In this document: piece by piece, positions 11,479 to 20,952 of the stretch
Position numbering within the stretch: position 1 is the first letter of the stretch
How the letters are laid out: each line of letters begins with the position of its first letter
Source: a virus
Strand: one strand, 5' to 3'
DNA: 28,668 nt
IMG/VR virus record: IMGVR_UViG_3300017776_000121
Coordinates: 1 to 28,668 of that record
The notes under the pieces: generated by a model
What the model was told of the DNA's origin: nothing
Databases searched by the model: none
What the model saw: the letters and a program-made list of their open reading frames with translations, nothing else
Position numbers and translations under genes: made by a program

Positions 11479-14400
11479 TTAACCTGCTTTTTTGTATCCT
11501 ACTGATCTCATAAGTATAAGACCTCTTTGCTGAAGCTCGTTTATCTTCTGTCTTCTAATTCTTATGATCTTTTTCTTAGTTTCTTCAGGTATTCTAGGGT
11601 TTCTCTCTATTTCTTTAATCTGTCTTTGCATTCTATTTCTTGCATTATCTATAGCTTTCATTCTTCCTATAATGCTTAACTGTTTCTTATTATCTTCGTA
11701 GATAGACCTGACCGCACCAATATCTCCTGATTTCCTTGCCATGTCTAGTTGTGCCTTCAACGTAAATAGGTCTTGTCTGTTTTCTAAATAGTTACCCGTA
11801 TCTGCTCTCGGGGAAGGCGTGGTTATAACCTTTCTAGCTAAGGGGATACTATTGACTAAACTACCCTCAAAGTCTCCTTGTAATGCATCGTATATGTCAA
11901 CGGGAGCCTCAAGAGTTCTCATTGTAAATCTTCCAACACCACCCGTGAAAGTTCCTATCCAATACTCCATTATGTCAGGAGACATATCTACATATCCGCT
12001 TTCTATATCGTCTCCACCCGTTAATGAATTTATCCCACTTGCAATAGATTTAGTTATTTCACTAGTATTAGACCAGTACTGAGAACTATTAGGTTTCTTT
12101 ACAGATGCGTAGGTAGGCGATTCTTTATAAATAGGGTCTCCTTTGTAGTCCTCATTCATATAAACTGAAGCAAAAGGGTCTATTACAGTAGGAAGAGCAA
12201 AGTTTAAAAAGTTATCAAAAGCGCCTATGGGACTAATAGCTTCTACAGTTGTTCCAACGATACTGCTTGTTGCTTCGCCCGGGGTGTATTCGCCTCGTGC
12301 AACCCTGCTCATACTTCTACCAAAATTAACCGCCATATTTAATCCATACGCAAGAGGTATAGTAATATGTTTTTCTCCTGTAAGACCAAAAGTTGGTACA
12401 ATTATATTATGTTCTAATATATGCTGCGGTAATTCGTCATAATCATTAATACCATCTTCATCTTCATCTCCTGCAAACAGCCCATTCATCATGTCTTGCA
12501 TAATTCCAAACACAATTAATCCTGCCCACATTTTTCTAACCTTAGGCGATTTAACAGCCGCGTTTACAAGTGCCATAGATCCTTGTAATGATGCATTATA
12601 AAATAAATACATAGAATTAAATACTGCTTTATTCTCACCACCTTTGGCAAAGTTAACAGTTACGTTCCTAGCTGCTTGAGCTGCCTGTATCTTAGACACG
12701 CCTCTATCACGAAGTGCTTTATACAAAGCAACCCTAACCCCGTTCTCAACTGCATTATTAGCATTATCAAGCACAGACATTACTGATCTTATATTTTTAC
12801 CTGCAAACTGATTTTTATTTAGCCCTAGCTTTTGTTTTATACCGCTATCAGCTACATCTCCTAAAATGCTTCCTATATTGTCTATTTGATCTTTTACGTC
12901 ACTCATTTGGTTGGTGGCATTCTTACCACCAGCAGAAACAAACTCCTTGTATATATCTGACCATTGATTAGGTGCATTTTTATCTAGAAAAGGAACGCCT
13001 AACAACTGTGCTATGCCTTTAACGGCAGATGGAGTTCCTTTAATAACCTCAGCAGTCATACCTTTTTCATCATATTCTTGCATGTTTATACCTGCTGTCT
13101 CTAAATCTCTAAAGAAGTTAGGTATTACGAATGAAGGGTTATATGTTGTATTAACTGCAGAAAGAAATCTATTAAACTTACCCATACCTCTGACAAGAAA
13201 GTTGTTTTGTTGAGGTGTTAATGCTCCGTTCATAGCTTTTGCTATTCTTGGATCTTTAATAAATATAACTCTTTCTGTTCCGTTTTCTTTATATTTAAAC
13301 TCATTATCAGATTTAATACCCATATCTCTTCTTTGAACAGGTGTTTTGTTTGTTACATCTAAACCAATCTTTTCCATTTCTTTTTTTAAAGATGCGTTAA
13401 TAGCTGTAGTTCCATCAGGTTGTTCTTCTTGGCCCTCAAGAAGGCGAGCAAACGATTGACCAACTTTATTTCTTTCAGCCCTATCTATTGAGTTATTATT
13501 TTGTGCCATCAAAGATGCAGTTAAATTTTCAGCATAATCATTTACAGCGGCTCTGCCAGTTGCTCTTTTATCCTCCCTGCCAGTTGCACCAAAGAAATTA
13601 GTATAAACTCTTTTTCTTCCGTATGTGCTTTCTAACATAGACTCAACTTCTATGTCGCTGTCTCCTTGTAACGGTACATAAGAACCATCCTGATATATAA
13701 TTATAGGCGGGTCTCTGTTAGGGTCTCTTGCATCTGCCGGTAATAAACCTGCCTCTATACGTCTGTCTATTGTGTCTTCATTTATTCTTCTAGCAAACTC
13801 CCTTAACTCATCAAATTTTGCCATTTCTGCTTGTTCTAAACTTGCATGCCATGCAATAATTTCATCAGCTTGTTGATCAGTCATACCTGATCCAGACTGA
13901 GTTTCACCTGCTGATTTATTTCTAAGATAAGCATTTCTTTGTTTGGCATGAAATGCATACAAGACCGCATCTGTCATAGCTAACTTTTTACTAATATAAT
14001 CTTTTTCTACGCTTTCAAAAAAACCCGGGGAGCCACCAGCACCCTTAATATCTCTTAACTCTTGTATTTTATCTTCACTAATATTTAATGTGTCCATTGT
14101 ATCAACCATAGGTTGAAATAACTCTTCTTGGACTTGTGTAACCTTATCTCCTACTATTCCTTGATACACTGACTCTTGCATATATGTATCCATAGCATCT
14201 GTAATTGTGAAACCATTCTTTCGTAGCTCATCCATCATAGCACCCACAGGTAACATAGCATCTTGAAAGTATGTTAATATTCTTTGCGCCCTTGCCTTTG
14301 CAAGGTCTGGCTCCATAAATACACCTAAGCCTTTAGCTATAAATCTAGATAAGTTGTCATATTTAAGTTTAAGTCTTTTTACCCTTATATCTTCTAAAAG

Positions 14401-17400
14401 TTCAGCAGAATTAGGGCTTGTTGTTTGTGTTGGGTTGGCACTAATACTAGAAAACTGAAACCTTTGTTTAGCCGCTGTGTTCTGTGGCTTAGAAAATGTA
14501 GTCCTAACTTGATATAAAGGTCTCCACTCAAACTCTTTTGGCGCAAATACTTGTCTTACATTAGCAGTAAAGTTCTTTGGCTTAACTCTTTTTACAGCTT
14601 TAAACCCTTGTGGTTCATATTTCAAAGACATAACTAGAGTTCTTTCTTGAGGAGCCTTGTTTGAAGGTCTTGGATTATCTCTAGTCCATCTCCTACCATA
14701 CTTATCTTTACTCATGGTAGATCCATCAGGAAACTTACCATTTGCATCAGGTATCATGCGTTCTTGTGTCTTTAGTGGTGCATTATCCCACTCAATTCTA
14801 ATATCATTATTGCCTACACCACCATCAGGAAACACTCTAATGCCATAATCTTTAATTCTTTTAATAGTATTTGTATTTCTAGAGTCTCTTAAATAATCAC
14901 TATACTCATTAAGCATAGAATAAACTAATTCTAGAGGGTCATTATTTCTTACATCATGATACTTTAGTATAGTCTCTGCATGAGTAGGCAGCTTTACGCC
15001 TATGTCATCAAATCTATCTCCAAACATATGCTCGTAACCATAGCCACCATACTTGCCTTTTCTATTAGCTAACTCAAAATGTTCTCCTCTAGGCATAACA
15101 ACATAGTTGTTTGTGCCATTCATAGATTGAGCCATTCCATAAGTAAAAGGATTGCCATATTTGTAGTATGCTTTTATGTCGTAACCACCAAGACCTGTAG
15201 TAGTTTTCTTTAATTGACTTTGTGGCAACATAACAAAACTCTTAGGGTCGTCTAAAGAAGCAGGTCTTCCAATCATAGAATACTTCATATCTAAAGCATC
15301 TTCTTCTAAAACAGCCGCCTCTGATCTTGGCAAACCTTCAAATGGATCAGTTTCTACGTCTGTTTTGTTTGTTCCTTGCTCTCCTGCAGAATCTCTATCA
15401 TCGCCTTTGCGAAGTTGTCCATCTGGTCTAAGGGAACCTGAGACACTAAAGAGTCTGCCTCGCTCTGCTGGGGCGATCCTAGTGATTGCGTCTGCGATTC
15501 TTTCATTGCTTACTCCTCTTTCTTTTAATAATTGTATAGCTCCATCTAAGTAGTCGTTGTCATCTCCTTGACCTTTTCTAACACCAGATGCAAACCAAAA
15601 TCTTTTTTCTGCAAACCATTGCTGTGCTTGAAAGTCAGCCATAGTTAGGTCTATTTTACCACCAGATCCATCTTTTAATATTTCTCTGGCTCTATTAGTT
15701 ATTTTTCTTATAACAAGTCTTTCTCCACCATTTGTAGGGTCTTCTTGTAATTGATTTTCATGATTTGCCACAAGTCTTTCTGCAGCTTTTTGCATTTCTG
15801 TTTTTACTGGTCTATTACCTTCAAACTCTTTACTTCCAAATTTAGTTTGAAAATTATCACTTAATACTTTAGAAAACTCAAGAGCATTGCCTCTTGTAAC
15901 ATTATCTATGCCCATAGTTTTCATGGCATATTCAATTTCATTTATGTCAAATTCATTTAACGGATCTGCATATAAAGTTTTATTTTTTCTTGTGCTTATA
16001 CCCTGTAAATTATTTAAAACTCTATCAAAATTAGCATCTAATGTTACTTGTTTTCTTGGTTTTTGAAAAGGTCTACCTATAAGTCTATTAAACATTCTCA
16101 TAAACCACATATCCATAGTCAAAGCATCATAGTTGCCACTAAGATTTTGAAAAAATCCTTCTCCTATCTTAGCACCAATAACATATGATCCCGTAACTTC
16201 AGTTGTTGAGTACTCAGAAGCAGGTACTTTATAAGGAATCTCAGTACCTACTGGATTTTTAACTGTTGATCTTTTTTTAGCTATTTCTCTAGGAATAGTT
16301 AATAACAAACCTTTTATTCTAGGGTCTTGCCTTAACTTGGCAGGAGTAGTCTTCATATTCATAAGCTCATATATTTGCTCAGAACTTTGACCTTGATTCT
16401 TTAACGCATTATAAAATGCAAAAGAATTTTCCATTGATTTGGCAGAATCTCCCCAACCTTGTATTGGAAACCTTCTATCTTCAACAACTTCACTTGAATT
16501 AACCCAAGCATCATAAATTTTACCTGCATAACCAAAATTAGGAACAGCACCAATACCATTAGATGTAACACTTAATGCCCAATCAAATGCTAATCTATTA
16601 TCAACATTCTTTGCTATATCTTGATAAAGACCAACGTCAGGGTCTTGCAGTAATGCTTTAGCAGCTTTTAATGTTCTGTCATACCACCCTAAAGCGCTTT
16701 GATCTTGATTATGTGCCGCAAATCCTTCAGCTGCCATCATAGTCGCTACATCTTCTTGTGCTTTTTCTGCTATAGCTGGGTCATCAGAAAATATATCAAA
16801 CGTAGCAGCATTACCCGCAAAAACTTCGTATCCCTTAGCTTTGGCATGATTTAATGGGGCATGAGCTACAAGAACATTATTTGCTTTAGCTTCTGTGGCT
16901 TTTTCTGGATCAGTTTGATATTCTGGCTGAACATTAAAAACACCAGTTTTTGGCTCTTGACCTTCCTTTGGTTCTGTAAAAGGATCAATCATTCCTGTGG
17001 TATATTGATTTGCAACAGTGAACTCTATGAGAGGCTTGCCATTCGGGCCGAGTCTTTCAGTAGCTAGTTCTATTGGGTTTTGGCTTATTGTAGAATATTT
17101 TATTCTTTGTCCGGATGGATCTTCACGCCTTGCCTCAACAAATTCTTGACTATATTGTCGTATATTTGATCCAATTCTTGCTCTGCGGTCGCTACTGTAA
17201 GTACGATCTTGTTTGAGTCTTCGGATTCCTTCTTCGGTTTTTGTTTCATAGAACTCTCCTAAGTCAAAAATTGCTAACTGATTTCCTGCTTCTGCAGTAT
17301 ATAATGCATCTCTAGGGTCTTCAATAACCATAGTTGCATCTAGATAAAACAAACCATCACCATCAGGATTATCTTCTGTCTTTTTATTTAACCATCCACC

Positions 17401-20400
17401 TGCATAAACTTTATTATCTAAACTTGCTCCACCAACTATTTTGGTCATTATCTGCACATTCCTAGCAAAATCTCTTATTAGACTAGGTGTGATTAATTCA
17501 GGTCTTGTTACGATCTCAGCAGCCTTAACTGGAGCAACCGCCTTGCCTTTATTAGGAATAATAAATGTATCAGGATCTATTGTGAAACCATCAGGATTGT
17601 CTTTTATAAAACCTATTAACCTATTTTCAAATCCCTCAGATGTTTCTGATATCTTAGAATATTTAAAATTAGACTTACCTTCAAATACAGGGTTTCTAGC
17701 CATAACTAATGGGCCGACCTGTATAACACGGTCCGCAGAAGCAACAGGCTGAGTAGTCATTCTGTCATAAAAATATGAATGTCTTTCAGGATCATATCCA
17801 ACCTGAACATATGACGGGTCGTTCATAGCCGCTACAGCCTCTGCATGAGCTGCATCAGGCGTAGTTTTCTCTAAGTTACCTTCTATGGTAGCAAAAGGAC
17901 TCTTTGCCCCACCCATAGCTACCTTTAAACCCTTTTCTTCTTTTGCGGTTCCCATTAAAAAATTTGCATTATTTACTATTGCTACACTGTCATGTGATAT
18001 TGGGGCATCTTTATTCTTAGATAATCCTAGTCTTACAGTTTCAGCAGAGCCATGTATTGTCGGAACCCAAACCCCTTTTCTTGTATAAGCTGGGATATCT
18101 AATCTTAACTGTACTTCAGTTCCTTCTGGAACATTATCCAAAGCATTTATTTTTTCTGCTTGTTTATCAGTCAGTGCAAAACGCATCTCTTCAACTGTTG
18201 CAGGTGCCGGTACAGTTTCATACGGCACTATCGGCTTTACTTTATTTACTAACTTATCATACTGCTCATATGTAATTTTACCTTCTGATAATCTTTTTGC
18301 TGATTTCTGGAGTGCGTCTAGTCTAGCAGTAACGTCTGTAAATGATTGCTTTATTCTTTCTATATTACCTAGCTCAGGTCTTATGTACCCGGCAACAACA
18401 CCAGCAGTAGAGAACTTTTCATTACTTTTGGCAGCTTTTGGAGTGGTTTGCCTCTTTTTAATCTCTGTTTCTGTCTTACTAGAAGCAATATTAGCAAATA
18501 TTTGATTAGACTTAGTAAATCCAGCATCATAATTACTTGTAAATATAGCTTTTATAATTCTAACTATTCTGTCAAATAAACCTTTAGGCTTGCCAACTAC
18601 TTTAAATCTGCCATTTGCATAGTCTCTAAACATTTCTGCAACAGCTTCTTCTTGCAACCCTTCCTCAGTCATGCCTTCTTGATTTCTATATATGGCTGTA
18701 GCTCTTTCCATATATGTGTATTCTTTTGTCTCAAATTTTCCGTTAACTTCTACTACATATTTTCTTTTTGTAGCCGCTGTAACTAAAATAGCATAATCAG
18801 CATCAGTAATGGCACCCATATCTCTTAAGGCATGTATTATTTCGTGGTTTAAAACACCAGATAATTTCTTTGTTAGTTGTGCCTCTGTAAGATTTGGATC
18901 ATATAAGTCCATAGCCAAGCCAATAATACGCTTACCATCAGGAGTTGATGTAAAATAACCCTCTATAGCAGGATTAAGGTTGCCTTTATCATCCGCAATA
19001 ATTGATTTACCTTGTAAATTAACATCGCCTATACCCATATCATTTAATTGTTTTTTTAAATTATTAAGTACAGAAGTTAATTTTAACTTATACTCATCTG
19101 TATAAGGTGATTTTGCAGCTTGATCAGACTTTGTTTTTGATGTGTAATCAGGAACAACATTATCTGCATCTACCTGCTCTGTTTTTTCTGTTTTTACTTT
19201 CTTAGAAGCAGCTTCTAATATGTCTGCCTCATCCTTTAATTTTAAATATTCTTGAGCAAGCGCATCTTTTTCTTCTTCAGATACAGTTTTGCTTTGAAGA
19301 TTAAGTATTTCTTTAGCTCTTTGATTTATAGCATCTGACTTCGCTTTGATATCCAAAACTTTTTCATCTGCTTTAATATATCTACCTTTTTTATCTTTAG
19401 TAATAAGACCTTCTTGCTCTAAAGATTTTAAAGAGTTATCAACAGTTGCGTTTGTTATCTTTACAGAGTCACCAAAAACATTTTGTAAAGATTTTTTTAA
19501 TGCATTTTTGCTAATTTTGCCATTTACAATCAGATCTTCTATTGCAATAGCTGCTTGTTTATTCTTAACGCTTTCAGCATCTTCTTTTTGTTGTGTAAGT
19601 ATAGGTTTTTGCTTACCCATTTCTCTTTGCGCGGCACTAGCACCAATAACATCTTTTAATTCTTCAATAGAAACTTCCGCACTAAGATCCATACCGAGCA
19701 TTGATCTACGCTTAGCAATTCTCTCTGCTTCTTGTTTTGGTAAATTTTGTAAAGATATACCTAAGAAAGGCTGGTTTGTTTCTCTGGCAGCCGCCATAAT
19801 AGCTGACGCATTTTGTTCACCTTTAGTCTTAAGTTCTTCTATAGACTCAGGGACAACTGATTTTTCTATTTTTTCAGTAGGGCTTTGTTCTTCGTTTTCA
19901 GCAACTGGCTTTAATGACTTAGAGTAATTGTCATAGTTTTCTTTTCTTTTTAATGCCTGTCTATTTAAATCTTTTATATCAGCGTCAAGCTGCATTTCTT
20001 TCTTATAAAACTTGTTTAACTGTCTTCCTCTTACACTATCAATAACCAGATTTAATGCGGCACCCGCTCCACCACCGTACACTGCATCATCATAAGCACT
20101 TTGACCAACCTCTAAATCAGGATTGTATTGTCCCTTTTCAATCATATCTTGAACAACACCAGCAAAAACTTCTTGGCTACCTTCCGCTAACCCAACACCA
20201 AATGCTCTTTTTAACCTGCCGCCTATTGTTAGCAATGCAGCATCTGTAGCGTCTTTAGGGACTTTTTTAAGAATCTTCATGGCAGTACCAAGAGTTCTAA
20301 ACATAGGAGTGAAAGGTAAGGCTTCTGTTGTTCCTAACAATCCACTTAATGCTACAGCATTTCTTTTGGTGTCTTCATCTATTTCACCACCATTCTCAAT

Positions 20401-20952
20401 AAAATTTGCCATTCTATTTAATTGATCAGCAGATTGTAATGCGGCACCTTGTGTAGCCATTGTTCCTAAAGCACTAGCACCTGCCACTCTTGCTCCGCCA
20501 CCTAATAAACTTGCACCTTTGGCTACAGCTGTACCCGGAACAAAGAATGACAATAAAGAACCTAATGCCTGTCCAGATTTACTAGAGACACTTTCATTCA
20601 TATCAAATGTATTTTGTAATGATTCTACTTTTTCATTAGACCATTCTTGTGCAGCCTTACCAAAGTCTGTAGATCCTATATCATATCCACCAACATACTC
20701 TCCAAGAGCTGATAGACCACCGGGTATTTGGGCAAAGCTAGAAAGCGCTCCTCCAAGAGTAGACTTACCAAATGTTAATAGTCCACCTTCCTCATCTGAG
20801 GCCGCTTCTTCTGCAGGGCCCTCAACAAGGACACCATCGTTAGATATAAAGTTTTGTATCTTGTCAAACTCTTCAGGGTTTGGATTATCCCCCTCTATCT
20901 CAAAGTCATATAACTTTCCAGATACAGGACTTATAGTTGAGTACATTCCCAT
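11479..20952 (-). CDS. Giant phage polyvalent protein with zincin motif and LPD38-like region
   Basis: A 3157-residue multidomain protein, one third of the window. Seen in order: acidic start; G/A-rich hydrophobic stretch (about 57-175); EGSQEVFAGVVQDMI near 255; coiled-coil-like charged segment (about 320-350); winged-helix-like region (about 470-530); zincin region with HEIIH (H703, E704, H707) and EEAVAE (E773, possible third ligand); a region with GYDPERHSYFYDR near 1050; a long region of unknown fold; and a C-terminal region from about 2600 (NPSFVIPNFFRDLETAG) resembling LPD38, with hydrophobic segment near 2805-2825 and a basic coiled-coil end. Such architecture is known for polyvalent proteins, thought to be packaged and injected to counter host defences. 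Last gene of the late operon; domain names beyond the zincin are tentative. No frameshift is seen. Confidence 0.8.
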   Translation of the reverse strand: MGMYSTISPVSGKLYDFEIEGDNPNPEEFDKIQNFISNDGVLVEGPAEEAASDEEGGLLTFGKSTLGGALSSFAQIPGGLSALGEYVGGYDIGSTDFGKAAQEWSNEKVESLQNTFDMNESVSSKSGQALGSLLSFFVPGTAVAKGASLLGGGARVAGASALGTMATQGAALQSADQLNRMANFIENGGEIDEDTKRNAVALSGLLGTTEALPFTPMFRTLGTAMKILKKVPKDATDAALLTIGGRLKRAFGVGLAEGSQEVFAGVVQDMIEKGQYNPDLEVGQSAYDDAVYGGGAGAALNLVIDSVRGRQLNKFYKKEMQLDADIKDLNRQALKRKENYDNYSKSLKPVAENEEQSPTEKIEKSVVPESIEELKTKGEQNASAIMAAARETNQPFLGISLQNLPKQEAERIAKRRSMLGMDLSAEVSIEELKDVIGASAAQREMGKQKPILTQQKEDAESVKNKQAAIAIEDLIVNGKISKNALKKSLQNVFGDSVKITNATVDNSLKSLEQEGLITKDKKGRYIKADEKVLDIKAKSDAINQRAKEILNLQSKTVSEEEKDALAQEYLKLKDEADILEAASKKVKTEKTEQVDADNVVPDYTSKTKSDQAAKSPYTDEYKLKLTSVLNNLKKQLNDMGIGDVNLQGKSIIADDKGNLNPAIEGYFTSTPDGKRIIGLAMDLYDPNLTEAQLTKKLSGVLNHEIIHALRDMGAITDADYAILVTAATKRKYVVEVNGKFETKEYTYMERATAIYRNQEGMTEEGLQEEAVAEMFRDYANGRFKVVGKPKGLFDRIVRIIKAIFTSNYDAGFTKSNQIFANIASSKTETEIKKRQTTPKAAKSNEKFSTAGVVAGYIRPELGNIERIKQSFTDVTARLDALQKSAKRLSEGKITYEQYDKLVNKVKPIVPYETVPAPATVEEMRFALTDKQAEKINALDNVPEGTEVQLRLDIPAYTRKGVWVPTIHGSAETVRLGLSKNKDAPISHDSVAIVNNANFLMGTAKEEKGLKVAMGGAKSPFATIEGNLEKTTPDAAHAEAVAAMNDPSYVQVGYDPERHSYFYDRMTTQPVASADRVIQVGPLVMARNPVFEGKSNFKYSKISETSEGFENRLIGFIKDNPDGFTIDPDTFIIPNKGKAVAPVKAAEIVTRPELITPSLIRDFARNVQIMTKIVGGASLDNKVYAGGWLNKKTEDNPDGDGLFYLDATMVIEDPRDALYTAEAGNQLAIFDLGEFYETKTEEGIRRLKQDRTYSSDRRARIGSNIRQYSQEFVEARREDPSGQRIKYSTISQNPIELATERLGPNGKPLIEFTVANQYTTGMIDPFTEPKEGQEPKTGVFNVQPEYQTDPEKATEAKANNVLVAHAPLNHAKAKGYEVFAGNAATFDIFSDDPAIAEKAQEDVATMMAAEGFAAHNQDQSALGWYDRTLKAAKALLQDPDVGLYQDIAKNVDNRLAFDWALSVTSNGIGAVPNFGYAGKIYDAWVNSSEVVEDRRFPIQGWGDSAKSMENSFAFYNALKNQGQSSEQIYELMNMKTTPAKLRQDPRIKGLLLTIPREIAKKRSTVKNPVGTEIPYKVPASEYSTTEVTGSYVIGAKIGEGFFQNLSGNYDALTMDMWFMRMFNRLIGRPFQKPRKQVTLDANFDRVLNNLQGISTRKNKTLYADPLNEFDINEIEYAMKTMGIDNVTRGNALEFSKVLSDNFQTKFGSKEFEGNRPVKTEMQKAAERLVANHENQLQEDPTNGGERLVIRKITNRAREILKDGSGGKIDLTMADFQAQQWFAEKRFWFASGVRKGQGDDNDYLDGAIQLLKERGVSNERIADAITRIAPAERGRLFSVSGSLRPDGQLRKGDDRDSAGEQGTNKTDVETDPFEGLPRSEAAVLEEDALDMKYSMIGRPASLDDPKSFVMLPQSQLKKTTTGLGGYDIKAYYKYGNPFTYGMAQSMNGTNNYVVMPRGEHFELANRKGKYGGYGYEHMFGDRFDDIGVKLPTHAETILKYHDVRNNDPLELVYSMLNEYSDYLRDSRNTNTIKRIKDYGIRVFPDGGVGNNDIRIEWDNAPLKTQERMIPDANGKFPDGSTMSKDKYGRRWTRDNPRPSNKAPQERTLVMSLKYEPQGFKAVKRVKPKNFTANVRQVFAPKEFEWRPLYQVRTTFSKPQNTAAKQRFQFSSISANPTQTTSPNSAELLEDIRVKRLKLKYDNLSRFIAKGLGVFMEPDLAKARAQRILTYFQDAMLPVGAMMDELRKNGFTITDAMDTYMQESVYQGIVGDKVTQVQEELFQPMVDTMDTLNISEDKIQELRDIKGAGGSPGFFESVEKDYISKKLAMTDAVLYAFHAKQRNAYLRNKSAGETQSGSGMTDQQADEIIAWHASLEQAEMAKFDELREFARRINEDTIDRRIEAGLLPADARDPNRDPPIIIYQDGSYVPLQGDSDIEVESMLESTYGRKRVYTNFFGATGREDKRATGRAAVNDYAENLTASLMAQNNNSIDRAERNKVGQSFARLLEGQEEQPDGTTAINASLKKEMEKIGLDVTNKTPVQRRDMGIKSDNEFKYKENGTERVIFIKDPRIAKAMNGALTPQQNNFLVRGMGKFNRFLSAVNTTYNPSFVIPNFFRDLETAGINMQEYDEKGMTAEVIKGTPSAVKGIAQLLGVPFLDKNAPNQWSDIYKEFVSAGGKNATNQMSDVKDQIDNIGSILGDVADSGIKQKLGLNKNQFAGKNIRSVMSVLDNANNAVENGVRVALYKALRDRGVSKIQAAQAARNVTVNFAKGGENKAVFNSMYLFYNASLQGSMALVNAAVKSPKVRKMWAGLIVFGIMQDMMNGLFAGDEDEDGINDYDELPQHILEHNIIVPTFGLTGEKHITIPLAYGLNMAVNFGRSMSRVARGEYTPGEATSSIVGTTVEAISPIGAFDNFLNFALPTVIDPFASVYMNEDYKGDPIYKESPTYASVKKPNSSQYWSNTSEITKSIASGINSLTGGDDIESGYVDMSPDIMEYWIGTFTGGVGRFTMRTLEAPVDIYDALQGDFEGSLVNSIPLARKVITTPSPRADTGNYLENRQDLFTLKAQLDMARKSGDIGAVRSIYEDNKKQLSIIGRMKAIDNARNRMQRQIKEIERNPRIPEETKKKIIRIRRQKINELQQRGLILMRSVGYKKAG
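19074..19089. repeat. Palindrome AAGTTAANNTTAACTT, copy 6 (inside a gene)
   Basis: AAGTTAATTTTAACTT within the giant gene. On the coding (minus) strand it is read in the frame that gives K-L-K-L-T, followed by S. It falls in a charged linker just before the zincin region, where sequence constraint is probably low. Confidence 0.85.

Noticed and set aside
19346-19927. 193-aa plus-strand open frame inside the giant gene
   Set aside because: Antisense shadow of the minus-strand gene; no ribosome-binding site and serine/leucine/phenylalanine-rich composition typical of antisense frames. Other plus-strand frames between 11819 and 28518 were set aside for the same reason.
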